Assembly (NCBI GenBank): GCA_944393715.1
Contig: CALYBB010000023.1
Span: forward strand, 1 to 39,464
Source: an uncultured Alphaproteobacteria bacterium
Lineage (GTDB): Bacteria; Pseudomonadota; Alphaproteobacteria; RF32; CAG-239
Length of the DNA stretch: 39,464 nt
Direction: 5' to 3'
Positions 31,949 through 39,464 of the stretch are shown piece after piece. How positions within the stretch are numbered: the stretch's first letter is position 1; each line of letters begins with the position of its first letter. The position numbers were made by a program, and so were the translations under genes. The notes beneath the pieces are model-generated. The model did not search any database and had not been told where the DNA came from. It saw only the letters and a list, made by a program, of their open reading frames with translations.

Positions 31949-32797
31949 ATGCTGAAAAAATACGTTTTTAGATCAAACCGCGCCGGATACAATATTTTGT
32001 TCCTCGGTGCGATTCATGGCAATGAACCTGCGGGAACTCAAGCCATATCCACAGCCGTACAAAAATTTGCTTCCGGTGCTCTAATACCGCTTAAAGGCAC
32101 GGTTTCGTTCATCCCTGTATGTAATCCTCTGGCGTTTGAACGCAACGTCCGGCAAATTGATGAAAACTTAAACCGTATCATTCGCCGCTGGAACAATCCG
32201 ACAACCTATGAACAAAATTTGGCTAATGAACTCTCTGCCGAAATTGAGGCCGCAGACATTATCATTGATTTGCATTCCAGTCACTGTCCGGACGACAAGC
32301 CTTTTATTTTCAATGACTATCCCGATGATCATCTGGCTTGCCGGCTTTCCTCCGTTCAAAATATCGAATACGTCGTTGAAGGCTGGCCGCAAATTTATAA
32401 CGCCGCCCCCATAAAAGATTATTCGACCGGAAGCTGGGCAAAAATCTGTGGCAAAACATGCCTGACGGTCGAATGCGGTTACCATCTTTCCGACACCGCC
32501 GTCAAAACCGCTTATCACGTCATTATGAACACACTGTTATCCTTGGATGTGCTGGAAGGATTTTCCTCAGTGCCTCCAAAACAAAAATATATTGCTATGG
32601 ACGGCTTCTTTATCAAAACCGGTTCCGGTCATCTAGCACGGCCATTTAAACATCTTGACCCCATATCGGCAGGAGAACTTTTGGCTTTCTACGATAACGG
32701 AACATCAGTTGTTTGCCCGCAAGACGGTTTTATTATGCTGCCCAACCCCAATGCCGCCGTCGGTACCGAATGGTTTTATCTCGGCCATCAAAAATAA
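31949..32797 (+). CDS. Zinc-dependent succinylglutamate desuccinylase/aspartoacylase-family protein
   Basis: The 282-residue cytoplasmic M14-type enzyme has zinc ligands His23 and Glu26 (AIHGNEPAGT) and His109 (IIDLHSSH), and a likely catalytic Glu175 (LTVECGYH). Arg/Asn binding-site residues appear in FERNVRQIDENLNR. The family removes acyl groups from amino acids (N-acetylaspartate, succinylglutamate). The exact substrate cannot be told, and no arginine-degradation genes are near. The C-terminal part (about 190-282) is the usual beta-rich domain. The ribosome site is poor, and the gene converges on the GNAT gene with a 7-bp gap. An acyl-transfer/acyl-removal pairing is only suggestive. Confidence 0.85.
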   Translation: MLKKYVFRSNRAGYNILFLGAIHGNEPAGTQAISTAVQKFASGALIPLKGTVSFIPVCNPLAFERNVRQIDENLNRIIRRWNNPTTYEQNLANELSAEIEAADIIIDLHSSHCPDDKPFIFNDYPDDHLACRLSSVQNIEYVVEGWPQIYNAAPIKDYSTGSWAKICGKTCLTVECGYHLSDTAVKTAYHVIMNTLLSLDVLEGFSSVPPKQKYIAMDGFFIKTGSGHLARPFKHLDPISAGELLAFYDNGTSVVCPQDGFIMLPNPNAAVGTEWFYLGHQK

Positions 32798-32804
32798 CTT
32801 CGGA

Positions 32805-33572
32805 TTATTTTTCGGCAGAGCCATATGCCTTATATGCCGCTTTTTGCAACATCGGTACAAAATCCGGATGTTTCTTAGCCCATATCATACAATGGCTTTG
32901 TTTATCGACACCGACACCGTAATAACCTTGAGCAATCCGGTATTGCATTTTATGAAACAACGCCGGAATTTCTTTGTGAATATCCTTGCCGACATACATG
33001 GCAAAAGCATCTTTGCCCATGGTATATAACGGTGTTTGAACCGACTTGCCAAAATCCTTTTGCAGATATAAAACCTTTGCATGGTCATCGGGATCATAAT
33101 CCACTTTATGAATTGACATACCATGTTTCATGGCGCTAATCCAACTGGCCGGATTATCAATTGCAATCTGAATAATTGACGTCGCCTTACCCGCTTGCCG
33201 AGCTTTACGCTCAATAAAATCAAGCATATGTGTCATCAACCCTCCTCCCCGATGATCCGTATCCACTAATATGGCTTTATATACCACCAATTTGTCGTTA
33301 TCAATATCACCGGCAAATTCCGACATATCTCTTTTCTGACCACTTCGTGGAAAAGAAAATATACTTTGCGCAACCAGATTTTCGCCATCAAACACACCGA
33401 GCATATGCGTATTGTCACTGCTAAGCGCCGCGACAAAATCGCTCACGCTCCGTTCCAAAATAAAATGTTTTTCGTCCTCATGTAATCCGGCAATAATTTT
33501 TTTCTGCAACCCCATCACCTGCGGCAGATGTTCAATATTCAATTCCGTAATTGTTAACTGTTTTGTTTGCAT
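32805..33572 (-). CDS. GNAT-family N-acetyltransferase-like protein
   Basis: The 255-residue protein has a GNAT fold in its first 170 residues: LTITELNIEHLPQVMGLQKK, a strand LVVYKAILVDTDHRGGGLMTHML with the acetyl-CoA pyrophosphate-binding R-G-G-G loop, and a HVxxxN-type IQIAIDNPASW strand-helix. A C-terminal extension (about 175-255) is rich in Lys, Tyr and His and has no recognised domain. The substrate is unknown. ATG 33572 has GGAAAAA upstream; a GTG at 33596 would start inside the terminator hairpin region. Its mRNA leader carries a terminator hairpin immediately before the ribosome site, suggesting attenuation control. Confidence 0.8.
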   Translation of the reverse strand: MQTKQLTITELNIEHLPQVMGLQKKIIAGLHEDEKHFILERSVSDFVAALSSDNTHMLGVFDGENLVAQSIFSFPRSGQKRDMSEFAGDIDNDKLVVYKAILVDTDHRGGGLMTHMLDFIERKARQAGKATSIIQIAIDNPASWISAMKHGMSIHKVDYDPDDHAKVLYLQKDFGKSVQTPLYTMGKDAFAMYVGKDIHKEIPALFHKMQYRIAQGYYGVGVDKQSHCMIWAKKHPDFVPMLQKAAYKAYGSAEK

Positions 33573-33598
33573 TTTTGTTTTTCCTTTTTTTGGCACAT

Positions 33599-33631
33599 AA
33601 AAAAGGGGATGAAATTTTTCATTTTCACCCC
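33599..33631 (-). terminator. Intrinsic terminator inside the GNAT 5' leader (attenuator candidate)
   Basis: On the reverse strand GGGGTGAAA (33631-33623) pairs with TTTCATCCCC (33614-33605) with one bulged U and an 8-nt loop, followed by TTTTTT (33604-33599). It ends just 26 nt before the GNAT ATG, leaving no space for another promoter. Confidence 0.72.
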
Positions 33632-33777
33632 CTGCGACACAATATTTTGCTCAGACAAAACCAATCATCGTCGCAGGCCTCCACAGCGGCGGCGGATAAC
33701 ACTTGCACTATTTATTGTCTTTATCATCAAAAAACCCCTTTTCCGGAGATGCTGTCATAAAAGCAAAAGTTTGTCAA
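33632..33777 (-). ncRNA. Candidate regulatory leader RNA of the GNAT gene
   Basis: On the reverse strand TTGACA (33777-33772), a 17-bp spacer and CAGCAT preceded by TG form a plausible promoter, starting near 33742-33746. The transcript then has an AAAAGGGG segment (33742-33735), and a helix CTGCGAC (33676-33670) with GTCGCAG (33638-33632) enclosing a second hairpin (TTTTG / CAAAA, 33660-33656 with 33649-33645). It abuts the terminator. AAAAGGGG is the exact complement of CCCCTTTT in the terminator's 3' arm and U-tract, so an antiterminator can form. This could instead be a separate small RNA ending at that terminator. Confidence 0.45.
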
Positions 33778-33785
33778 TATTTTTG

Positions 33786-33814
33786 TTGCTATTCACCGGC
33801 AAAAATCCTATATT
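33786..33814 (+). promoter_or_regulatory. Sigma-70 promoter for uvrA
   Basis: TTGCTA (33786-33791), a 17-bp spacer, then TATATT (33809-33814). The predicted start is near 33821, giving a 20-nt leader with GGGAGGA. It rules out an upstream start codon for uvrA. No SOS (LexA) box was recognised. Confidence 0.6.
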
Positions 33815-33840
33815 ATGCTTCCGACAACGGGAGGAATAAA

Positions 33841-36636
33841 ATGAGCAACGATTTTATCGACATCAAAGGCGCACGTGAGCACAACCTCAAAAATATCAGC
33901 GTCAGTATTCCCAAAAACAAACTGACGGTCATCACCGGTCTGTCCGGCTCCGGCAAATCATCGCTTGCTTTTGACACCATCTATGCCGAAGGCCAGCGCC
34001 GTTATGTCGAAAGCCTGTCTTCCTACGCCCGTCAGTTTTTGGATTTGATGAAAAAACCCGACGTCGACTCAATCGAAGGCCTCAGCCCCGCCATCTCCAT
34101 CGAACAAAAAACCACATCGCACAACCCGCGTTCCACCGTCGGCACCATTACCGAAATTTATGATTACATGCGCCTTCTGTGGGCGCGCGTCGGCACCCCC
34201 TACTCGCCGGCCACCGGCCTGCCGATTGAAAGCCAGACCGTATCGCAAATGGTCGATAAAGTTTTGGAAATGCCCGAAAGCTCCAAACTGATGCTTTTGG
34301 CGCCGATTGTCCGCGGTAAAAAGGGTGAATATAAAAAAGAGCTTGAAAGCCTACAAAAACAAGGCTATCAGCGCGTTAAAATCGATGGCAAAATTTATGA
34401 CCTTGAAGACACACCGGAGCTTAACAAAAATCAAAAACACAATATCGAAGTCGTCATTGACCGCATTATTGTCAAAGAAGGCATTGCCGAACGCCTGAGC
34501 CAGTCGTTTGAAACCGCACTTAAACTGAGCGATGGTCTGGTTTTTGTCGAGGACACAACCACTGGCGCACAAACCACTTTTTCTTCCAAATTCGCCTGCC
34601 CAGTATCCGGCTTCACCATCGAGGAAATCGAACCGCGCCTGTTTTCGTTCAACAACCCCTACGGTGCCTGTCCGCACTGCGACGGCATCGGCGCCAAACT
34701 TTACATGGACCCGCTTTTAGTCGTGCCCAACCCCAATTTATCAATTTCGCAGGGAGCCATTGCGCCATGGCATGGTTTCCGCACATCTTTTTACGAACAA
34801 GCGCTTAACTCACTGGCCGATTATCTGGGTATCTCGGTCAAAACACCGTGGAAAGACCTGCCGCAAAAAGCCCGCGACGTTATTCTCTACGGCTCCGGCG
34901 ACGAGCCCGTGCCGCTTTACTTCTCGCGTTTTGCCACACATAAGCCTTTTGAGGGCGTTATTCCGAACATGGAGCGCCGTTTTTTAGAAACCGATTCGCC
35001 GGCCACGCGTGAGGAGCTGTCGCGTTATCAGTCCGCAGCGCCCTGTGAATTTTGCAGCGGCAAACGCCTCAAACCGGAAGCTCTGGCGGTCAAAATCGGC
35101 GGATTAGACATTATGGATGCCTCCAATATGTCGGTCAAAGACGCTTTGGTTTGGTTTAACGGCATCAAGCCCAACCTGACGCCCAAAAAGCAGGAAATCG
35201 CCGCCAAAATCATCAAAGAAATTTGCGAGCGTTTAAGCTTTTTAAACAACGTCGGGCTGGATTACCTGACGCTCTCGCGCCAATCCGGTTCGCTTTCCGG
35301 CGGCGAGGCGCAGCGCATCCGTCTGGCCAGCCAGATAGGCACCGGCTTAACCGGCGTTCTCTATGTTTTGGACGAACCGTCCATCGGCCTGCACCAGCGC
35401 GACAACAACCGTTTGATTGAAACCCTAGAGCGTCTGCGCAATATCGGCAACAGCGTAATTGTCGTCGAACATGATGAAGACGCCATTCGCGCCGCCGACT
35501 TCTTAATCGATATCGGCCCCCGCGCCGGTGCCGACGGCGGCCGGATTATGGCCAGCGGCACGGTCAAAGACGTCTTGAAATCCGACAGCCTCACCGCGCA
35601 ATACCTAAACGGCATCAAAAAAATCGCCGTGCCGCAAAAACGCCGCGAAGGCAACGGCAAATTTGTCGGCCTCAAGGGCGTGCGCACCAACAACCTTAAA
35701 AATATCGACGTCAAAATTCCGCTCGGTCTGTTTACCTGCGTCACCGGTGTCTCCGGCGGCGGCAAATCGTCTCTGATTCTGGAAACCCTGTGCAAAGCGC
35801 TGGAAAAAGAAATCAACGGCTCGCGCGAACCGGCCGGCATTTATGACAAACTGACCGGTGCCGAAAACATTGATAAAATCATCAACATCGACCAATCACC
35901 GATCGGCCGCACCCCGCGTTCCAACCCTGCTACCTACACCGGCGTTTTTACCAACATTCGCGACTGGTTTGCCGGCCTGCCTGAATCCAAAGCCCGCGGC
36001 TACACCGCCAGCCGTTTTTCTTTCAACGTTGCCGGCGGCCGCTGCGAGGCCTGCAAAGGCGACGGCGTCACCAAAATCGAAATGCATTTTCTGCCCGATG
36101 TTTATGTTGAATGCGATGTTTGCAAAGGCAAACGTTTCAACCGTGAAACACTGGAAGTCAAATACAAGGATAAATCCATCGCCGATGTTTTGGATATGAC
36201 GGTTGATGAAGCCTATGCCTTTTTTGAAAATATTCCCTCGATTAAAAACCGTCTGGATCTGCTGCGCCGCGTCGGTCTTGGCTATATCAAACTCGGCCAG
36301 CCGGCCACCACGCTTTCCGGCGGTGAAGCACAGCGTATTAAGCTTTCCAAACGCGCCACCGGCAAAACGCTTTATATCCTGGACGAACCGACCACCGGCC
36401 TACATTTTGAGGATATCAACAAACTGCTTTCCATCCTGCAGTCCTTGGTTGACCAGGGCAATTCATTGATTGTCATTGAGCATAATCTGGATGTGATAAA
36501 AACCGCCGACTACATCATCGACATCGGCCCCGAGGGCGGCGACGGCGGCGGCCGCATCATCGCCGAAGGCACGCCGGAACAGGTGGCTCAATCCGACATC
36601 AGCTACACCGCCAAGTTTTTGCGTGAAAAATTATAA
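33841..36636 (+). CDS. uvrA: Excinuclease ABC subunit A
   Basis: The 931-residue UvrA is close to the usual 940. It is the DNA-damage sensor of nucleotide excision repair. Two ABC cassettes are visible: Walker [15 protein letters not shown] near residue 32 and [10 protein letters not shown] in the second half; signatures LSGGEAQRI occur in both halves, with [13 protein letters not shown] and [13 protein letters not shown]. Zinc-finger CxxC pairs are [13 protein letters not shown] and the pair CEACKGDG / CDVCKGKRF. The ATG at 33841 has GGGAGGA; an ORF extension to 33703 is rejected because the promoter lies inside it. Base composition is noticeably more GC-rich than the flanking genes. Confidence 0.98.
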   Translation: MSNDFIDIKGAREHNLKNISVSIPKNKLTVITGLSGSGKSSLAFDTIYAEGQRRYVESLSSYARQFLDLMKKPDVDSIEGLSPAISIEQKTTSHNPRSTVGTITEIYDYMRLLWARVGTPYSPATGLPIESQTVSQMVDKVLEMPESSKLMLLAPIVRGKKGEYKKELESLQKQGYQRVKIDGKIYDLEDTPELNKNQKHNIEVVIDRIIVKEGIAERLSQSFETALKLSDGLVFVEDTTTGAQTTFSSKFACPVSGFTIEEIEPRLFSFNNPYGACPHCDGIGAKLYMDPLLVVPNPNLSISQGAIAPWHGFRTSFYEQALNSLADYLGISVKTPWKDLPQKARDVILYGSGDEPVPLYFSRFATHKPFEGVIPNMERRFLETDSPATREELSRYQSAAPCEFCSGKRLKPEALAVKIGGLDIMDASNMSVKDALVWFNGIKPNLTPKKQEIAAKIIKEICERLSFLNNVGLDYLTLSRQSGSLSGGEAQRIRLASQIGTGLTGVLYVLDEPSIGLHQRDNNRLIETLERLRNIGNSVIVVEHDEDAIRAADFLIDIGPRAGADGGRIMASGTVKDVLKSDSLTAQYLNGIKKIAVPQKRREGNGKFVGLKGVRTNNLKNIDVKIPLGLFTCVTGVSGGGKSSLILETLCKALEKEINGSREPAGIYDKLTGAENIDKIINIDQSPIGRTPRSNPATYTGVFTNIRDWFAGLPESKARGYTASRFSFNVAGGRCEACKGDGVTKIEMHFLPDVYVECDVCKGKRFNRETLEVKYKDKSIADVLDMTVDEAYAFFENIPSIKNRLDLLRRVGLGYIKLGQPATTLSGGEAQRIKLSKRATGKTLYILDEPTTGLHFEDINKLLSILQSLVDQGNSLIVIEHNLDVIKTADYIIDIGPEGGDGGGRIIAEGTPEQVAQSDISYTAKFLREKL

Positions 36637-38202
36637 GGAGCGCCCCTTATCAATGACAAACCGATTTTGCTTGGCTGCACAAACCATAGAGATTCTGAGT
36701 CCCATTTCCTGAAGAAACTCAGACCCCTTGCTTTCTCGAATCAACACATCGGCCAAAGCTTTTGTATCTTTCGGCGCGTAATTATAATTAACTGCCAATT
36801 CAGTAAACAATTCGCACATTCCGCCGCCCAACGAATAATTCAAATTACTGAAATCATCATTGCTGTCATTAATTGAAACGGCATATTTTCTGGCAATATC
36901 CAAAACAAGATTTTTATCAACAGCCTTAATTTTTTTCTCTTTGCTGAACAACGTCGCCGGAATAGTATCCAATCGCCGCGCCGCCGCATTTTTTTGCAGA
37001 AGAACCATCAATTTGTCGGTTTTAACCGTTTCATCCCTAAAAAACGCTGCGTAATCAAACAGATATGAAGCATAGTCCAAAACCATCTTTTCATCTGGTT
37101 CAAAACCAGATGCCCAAATATCAACATTTTTAAGCGGATCTTCCCGACCCAAATACTGTAAAATTTGCCTTTCTCTGACCTCATTAAAACAAGCCTCAAT
37201 ACCATCAGCCACTTTTTGCAGACCAATTAGCTTTTGGTTCTTGCGAATTTTACGTCCATTCCCTCCCCCAATATCCGGCGGCCGCACCGCAGCAATCCAG
37301 TCATCGACATCATTTTTACCACAAGGATAGTTTTGCAAAACTTTTTGAGCCAGCAACATCATCCGAACCCCAAGATACGGGTTAAATTTATCTTCTTCCA
37401 TAACATGCGTTTTATAAGCTGCAAAAATATCCCGCAACACCTTCGTATCAGCAAACTCCTCATCCCATTGCTCTTTATCGGCCAAAGCCTGTGGCGTTTT
37501 GGTAACCATATTCAAAAGCGGAATATGAATCTGCCTCTCTGGTTGCTGTTGTAATTGGGCATCAGGTAACCTTTCAATAATCTCAAAATAAATCCGACTA
37601 AAATTAACAGCGTCTTCAGCCAATATTTCCGATAAATTGCCGGCAAAACTTTTAAACATACCCAAAGCCAAACGCGCAAAAGCATCATTCTTGCGTTTCT
37701 TTTGCCTAAAATAACGCATCGTCTTGATATAAAGACGGTTACAAGCCTGCGGATTATCCTTCGGATTAAAAACCGCAAGTTTATACAAAACCACAGGATC
37801 AAATTCTTTATATTTGCCACAGGCAAAAATATATTCCAAAAATTTTATTTTATTGCTATCCGACAAAGGATGCTCGGCCACAGACATTGAAACCAGCCTG
37901 ACAGCATGTTTGGCAAACGGTTGTCCGAAATAATCCTTATATTTCCACAACAAATGCCCGTTAACCTGTTTGCGATCGTCGTCTTCAAATGATAGCAAAT
38001 ACCTGTTTATGTCATTCATCATCAGCCGTTCTCTGTCATCATCGTACGGATAAGGAACATTGTCTTTGAATTGGTATTTATTACCCAATTGTGCTCGCAC
38101 ATAATTGCTCCGGCTGACGACCCATTCTTTTGTCCCGCGGGCATACTCATCCAACTTGTTTTCAATTGCCTGACAACGGGGATCATTTTTAAGGTCTAAC
38201 AT
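36631..38202 (-). CDS. Hypothetical protein, 523 residues, no recognised domain
   Basis: Not recognised. The protein is cytoplasmic by appearance: no signal peptide or membrane helix. It is highly charged and predicted mostly helical throughout, with scattered short helices and several aromatic-rich stretches (for example [22 protein letters not shown]). A Gly-rich loop [15 protein letters not shown] lies near 310-325 but does not match a P-loop. It could be a helical-repeat or effector-like protein. A good promoter (TTGCTT / TATTAT) lies about 40-65 bp upstream, ATG 38202 has a weak GGCGAG ribosome site, and its 3' end overlaps uvrA by 6 bp. The long intact frame supports a real gene. Confidence 0.8.
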   Translation of the reverse strand: MLDLKNDPRCQAIENKLDEYARGTKEWVVSRSNYVRAQLGNKYQFKDNVPYPYDDDRERLMMNDINRYLLSFEDDDRKQVNGHLLWKYKDYFGQPFAKHAVRLVSMSVAEHPLSDSNKIKFLEYIFACGKYKEFDPVVLYKLAVFNPKDNPQACNRLYIKTMRYFRQKKRKNDAFARLALGMFKSFAGNLSEILAEDAVNFSRIYFEIIERLPDAQLQQQPERQIHIPLLNMVTKTPQALADKEQWDEEFADTKVLRDIFAAYKTHVMEEDKFNPYLGVRMMLLAQKVLQNYPCGKNDVDDWIAAVRPPDIGGGNGRKIRKNQKLIGLQKVADGIEACFNEVRERQILQYLGREDPLKNVDIWASGFEPDEKMVLDYASYLFDYAAFFRDETVKTDKLMVLLQKNAAARRLDTIPATLFSKEKKIKAVDKNLVLDIARKYAVSINDSNDDFSNLNYSLGGGMCELFTELAVNYNYAPKDTKALADVLIRESKGSEFLQEMGLRISMVCAAKQNRFVIDKGRSL

Positions 38203-38238
38203 CGTTGACTCGCCATCTTTATTTTGTCAATTTCCGTC

Positions 38239-38267
38239 ATAATAACATTTTTTGCGACAATAAGCAA
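38239..38267 (-). promoter_or_regulatory. Sigma-70 promoter for the 523-residue protein gene
   Basis: On the reverse strand TTGCTT (38267-38262), a 17-bp spacer, then TATTAT (38244-38239). The predicted start is near 38232 and the leader about 30 nt. It directly abuts the terminator of the fadL-like gene. Confidence 0.58.
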
Positions 38268-38268
38268 C

Positions 38269-38297
38269 AAAAAAGCGGAAAGCGCAAACTTTCCGCT
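38269..38297 (-). terminator. Intrinsic terminator after the FadL-like gene
   Basis: A perfect 9-bp stem, AGCGGAAAG (38274-38282) with CTTTCCGCT (38289-38297), has a 6-nt loop and a U-tract on the reverse strand. Confidence 0.85.
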
Positions 38298-38317
38298 GTT
38301 CCTAAAGGCGATAAGCT

Positions 38318-39464
38318 TTAGAACTTGTAGTTCAAAGACAAACCGACCATCTTAACCGAGTTGTCATATTCCGCCGAAACACCGCGCGATGTCGATGACG
38401 GATAGCCATCCCGAATATTAATTGACGCGTCTTTAGCTTTAATGTAAGTAAAGCCGAAATCAAACGTCATGTTTTCGCTGTAAGCATAATTCAAACCCAT
38501 TGAATACCAATAGCGGTCGGAATCCGGAATTCGCGGTGTGCGGTCGGCCGTTTTGACCGCCGATTCGTCATAAGCAAAGCCCAGACGCAGTTTCCACTGA
38601 TGATCCAGCTGGTAGCTGACACCGATGGCATAAAAGTTGGTATCGCGCCAGTTTTCCGGCGTCGAGCTGATAAGCACTGTTCCTCCTGGTCTGGGAATTC
38701 CGTCTGTTCCGTAAATATCCAAACTGTCAAACGAATTCCAGAAAACCCGCTGATATTCGGCCATCACTTCCCACTTGTCGTTAATCCGGTGATAAGCGCC
38801 GACCGAAAACATTGCCGGCGTATCCAGCCGCGCCGAAATATCCTGATTTAAAAAGCCAAAACGTGCCGGCGCATCAGAAGAAATATCGCCTTTGAGTTTA
38901 TGGTTGATTTCGCTGCGGTAGCCGACGCCGATACGGGTATTTTCATCAAATTCATACATTGCGCCGAGCTGATAACCGACATCAACCGTATCACCTTCCA
39001 GATTGGCTCCATATACTTCACCTCCCAAAGGAACACCGTTGACCGTATTGCTCAGTCTGGCTTTGATATACTGAATCGGCAGACCGGCGCCGACACTCAG
39101 TTTGTCGGTGGCTTTCCAAGCCACCATCGGCGTGGTGGTTGCCGTAATGACTTTGGAAGTAATACCATGGTCAGACCCTTTCCATTCACCGTCATATTTG
39201 GTAATCATGCCGAACGGCACGTTCAATGCCAGTCCGAGGGTAACCTCATCGTTCAACTGGTGCGATATCGTACCGTTGGGCGAAATCGCCGCATGCACGA
39301 TATTATTGACGTCTTGTCCTCTGTTACCGGCCTGATCATAAATATCATGCGCCTCCGCCCGCGGAATAATATAGGTACCGCCGACATTAACCTGCGTTCC
39401 CTTCTGCCGTGTCAAACCGGCAACGTTAAAATACGCATAAGAGTTGTTTTCCGCTCCGGCGGTT
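38318..39464 (-). CDS. FadL/OmpP1-family outer-membrane transporter (5' end outside window)
   Basis: The last 381 codons of an outer-membrane beta-barrel of the FadL/OmpP1/TodX family are present; the frame is open to the right edge, so the N-terminus is missing. The first visible residues read TAGAENNSYAYFNVAGLTRQ, matching the family's S..Y.NPAGLT region except that Pro of the NPA motif is Val here. Alternating beta-strands follow, with VGYRSEINHKLKGDI and a C-terminal aromatic strand ending NYKF, as required for barrel assembly. Members import long-chain fatty acids or hydrophobic compounds; the substrate is not known. The gene is relatively GC-rich, like uvrA, and a terminator follows. 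Confidence 0.9.
   Translation of the reverse strand, partial: TAGAENNSYAYFNVAGLTRQKGTQVNVGGTYIIPRAEAHDIYDQAGNRGQDVNNIVHAAISPNGTISHQLNDEVTLGLALNVPFGMITKYDGEWKGSDHGITSKVITATTTPMVAWKATDKLSVGAGLPIQYIKARLSNTVNGVPLGGEVYGANLEGDTVDVGYQLGAMYEFDENTRIGVGYRSEINHKLKGDISSDAPARFGFLNQDISARLDTPAMFSVGAYHRINDKWEVMAEYQRVFWNSFDSLDIYGTDGIPRPGGTVLISSTPENWRDTNFYAIGVSYQLDHQWKLRLGFAYDESAVKTADRTPRIPDSDRYWYSMGLNYAYSENMTFDFGFTYIKAKDASINIRDGYPSSTSRGVSAEYDNSVKMVGLSLNYKF

Noticed and set aside
33703-33840. N-terminal extension of uvrA by 46 residues
   Set aside because: The extension contains the predicted promoter and leader elements, does not resemble UvrA, and the ATG at 33841 has an excellent GGGAGGA site.
1-39464. CRISPR array, prophage, plasmid or integrated element
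   Set aside because: No regularly spaced repeats, integrase next to a tRNA, phage structural genes or replication/mobilisation genes were seen; the XerC-type recombinase has the housekeeping priA neighbour.

Overview
The window looks like a chromosomal stretch from a flagellated, fairly AT-rich alphaproteobacterium. The lineage is inferred from gene order: priA/xerC beside the F1F0 delta subunit gene, flgF-flgG-flgA-flgH in that order, a FlaF-family protein, and a core resembling the alphaproteobacterial xth-dgt-SPOR-nagZ neighbourhood. No insertion sequence, prophage, CRISPR array, tRNA or rRNA was seen. It is mostly housekeeping sequence with a scatter of lineage-specific membrane, secreted and regulatory elements. 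The exact genus cannot be told from this sequence.

Layout. Positions 1-5.5 kb: the 5' end of atpH, then priA, divergent xerC, rpmG, and a tightly coupled xth / S41 protease pair. Positions 5.6-9.7 kb (+): dgt, then an apparent operon of a SPOR-domain protein, an M50 site-2-type protease, nagZ and a small membrane protein. Here argS and scpAB, which usually sit in this neighbourhood, are absent. Positions 9.8-10.5 kb: two convergent orphan genes. Positions 10.6-13.4 kb (-): lolC-lolD followed by a membrane protein with a histone-like Lys/Ala-rich tail. Positions 13.4-17.5 kb (-): a tandem-duplicated FlaF-like protein and the flgFGAH operon, behind a near-perfect sigma-54 promoter. Positions 17.8-20.5 kb: apaG, a lipoprotein, hslO and recX, the last two from interlocked divergent promoters. 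Positions 20.5-24.8 kb: a DUF378 protein, a multi-pass transporter-like protein, and hslV-hslU-hemW behind a heat-shock-like promoter. Positions 24.9-28.7 kb (-): a large lipoprotein whose trypsin-like domain has lost all three catalytic residues, yifB, and a small secreted protein. Positions 28.8-30.7 kb: rpsF-rpsR-rplI with a structured leader, then ssb. Positions 30.7-33.6 kb: a Liv-type periplasmic binding protein, an M14/AspA-type deacylase and a GNAT acetyltransferase. Positions 33.6-39.5 kb: uvrA, a 523-residue unknown, and a FadL/OmpP1 outer-membrane protein cut by the window edge.

Functional threads. Envelope biogenesis and quality control: lolCD, nagZ, the SPOR protein, the M50 and S41 proteases, several lipoproteins and FadL. 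Flagellum: flgFGAH and the double FlaF. DNA repair and recombination: priA, xerC, xth, recX, ssb and uvrA. Proteostasis under stress: hslO and hslVU. Most likely new biology: the double-FlaF protein; the pseudoprotease lipoprotein; and a candidate transcription attenuator or riboswitch-like leader ahead of the GNAT gene, where a terminator hairpin sits 26 nt before the start codon and an upstream segment could act as antiterminator.
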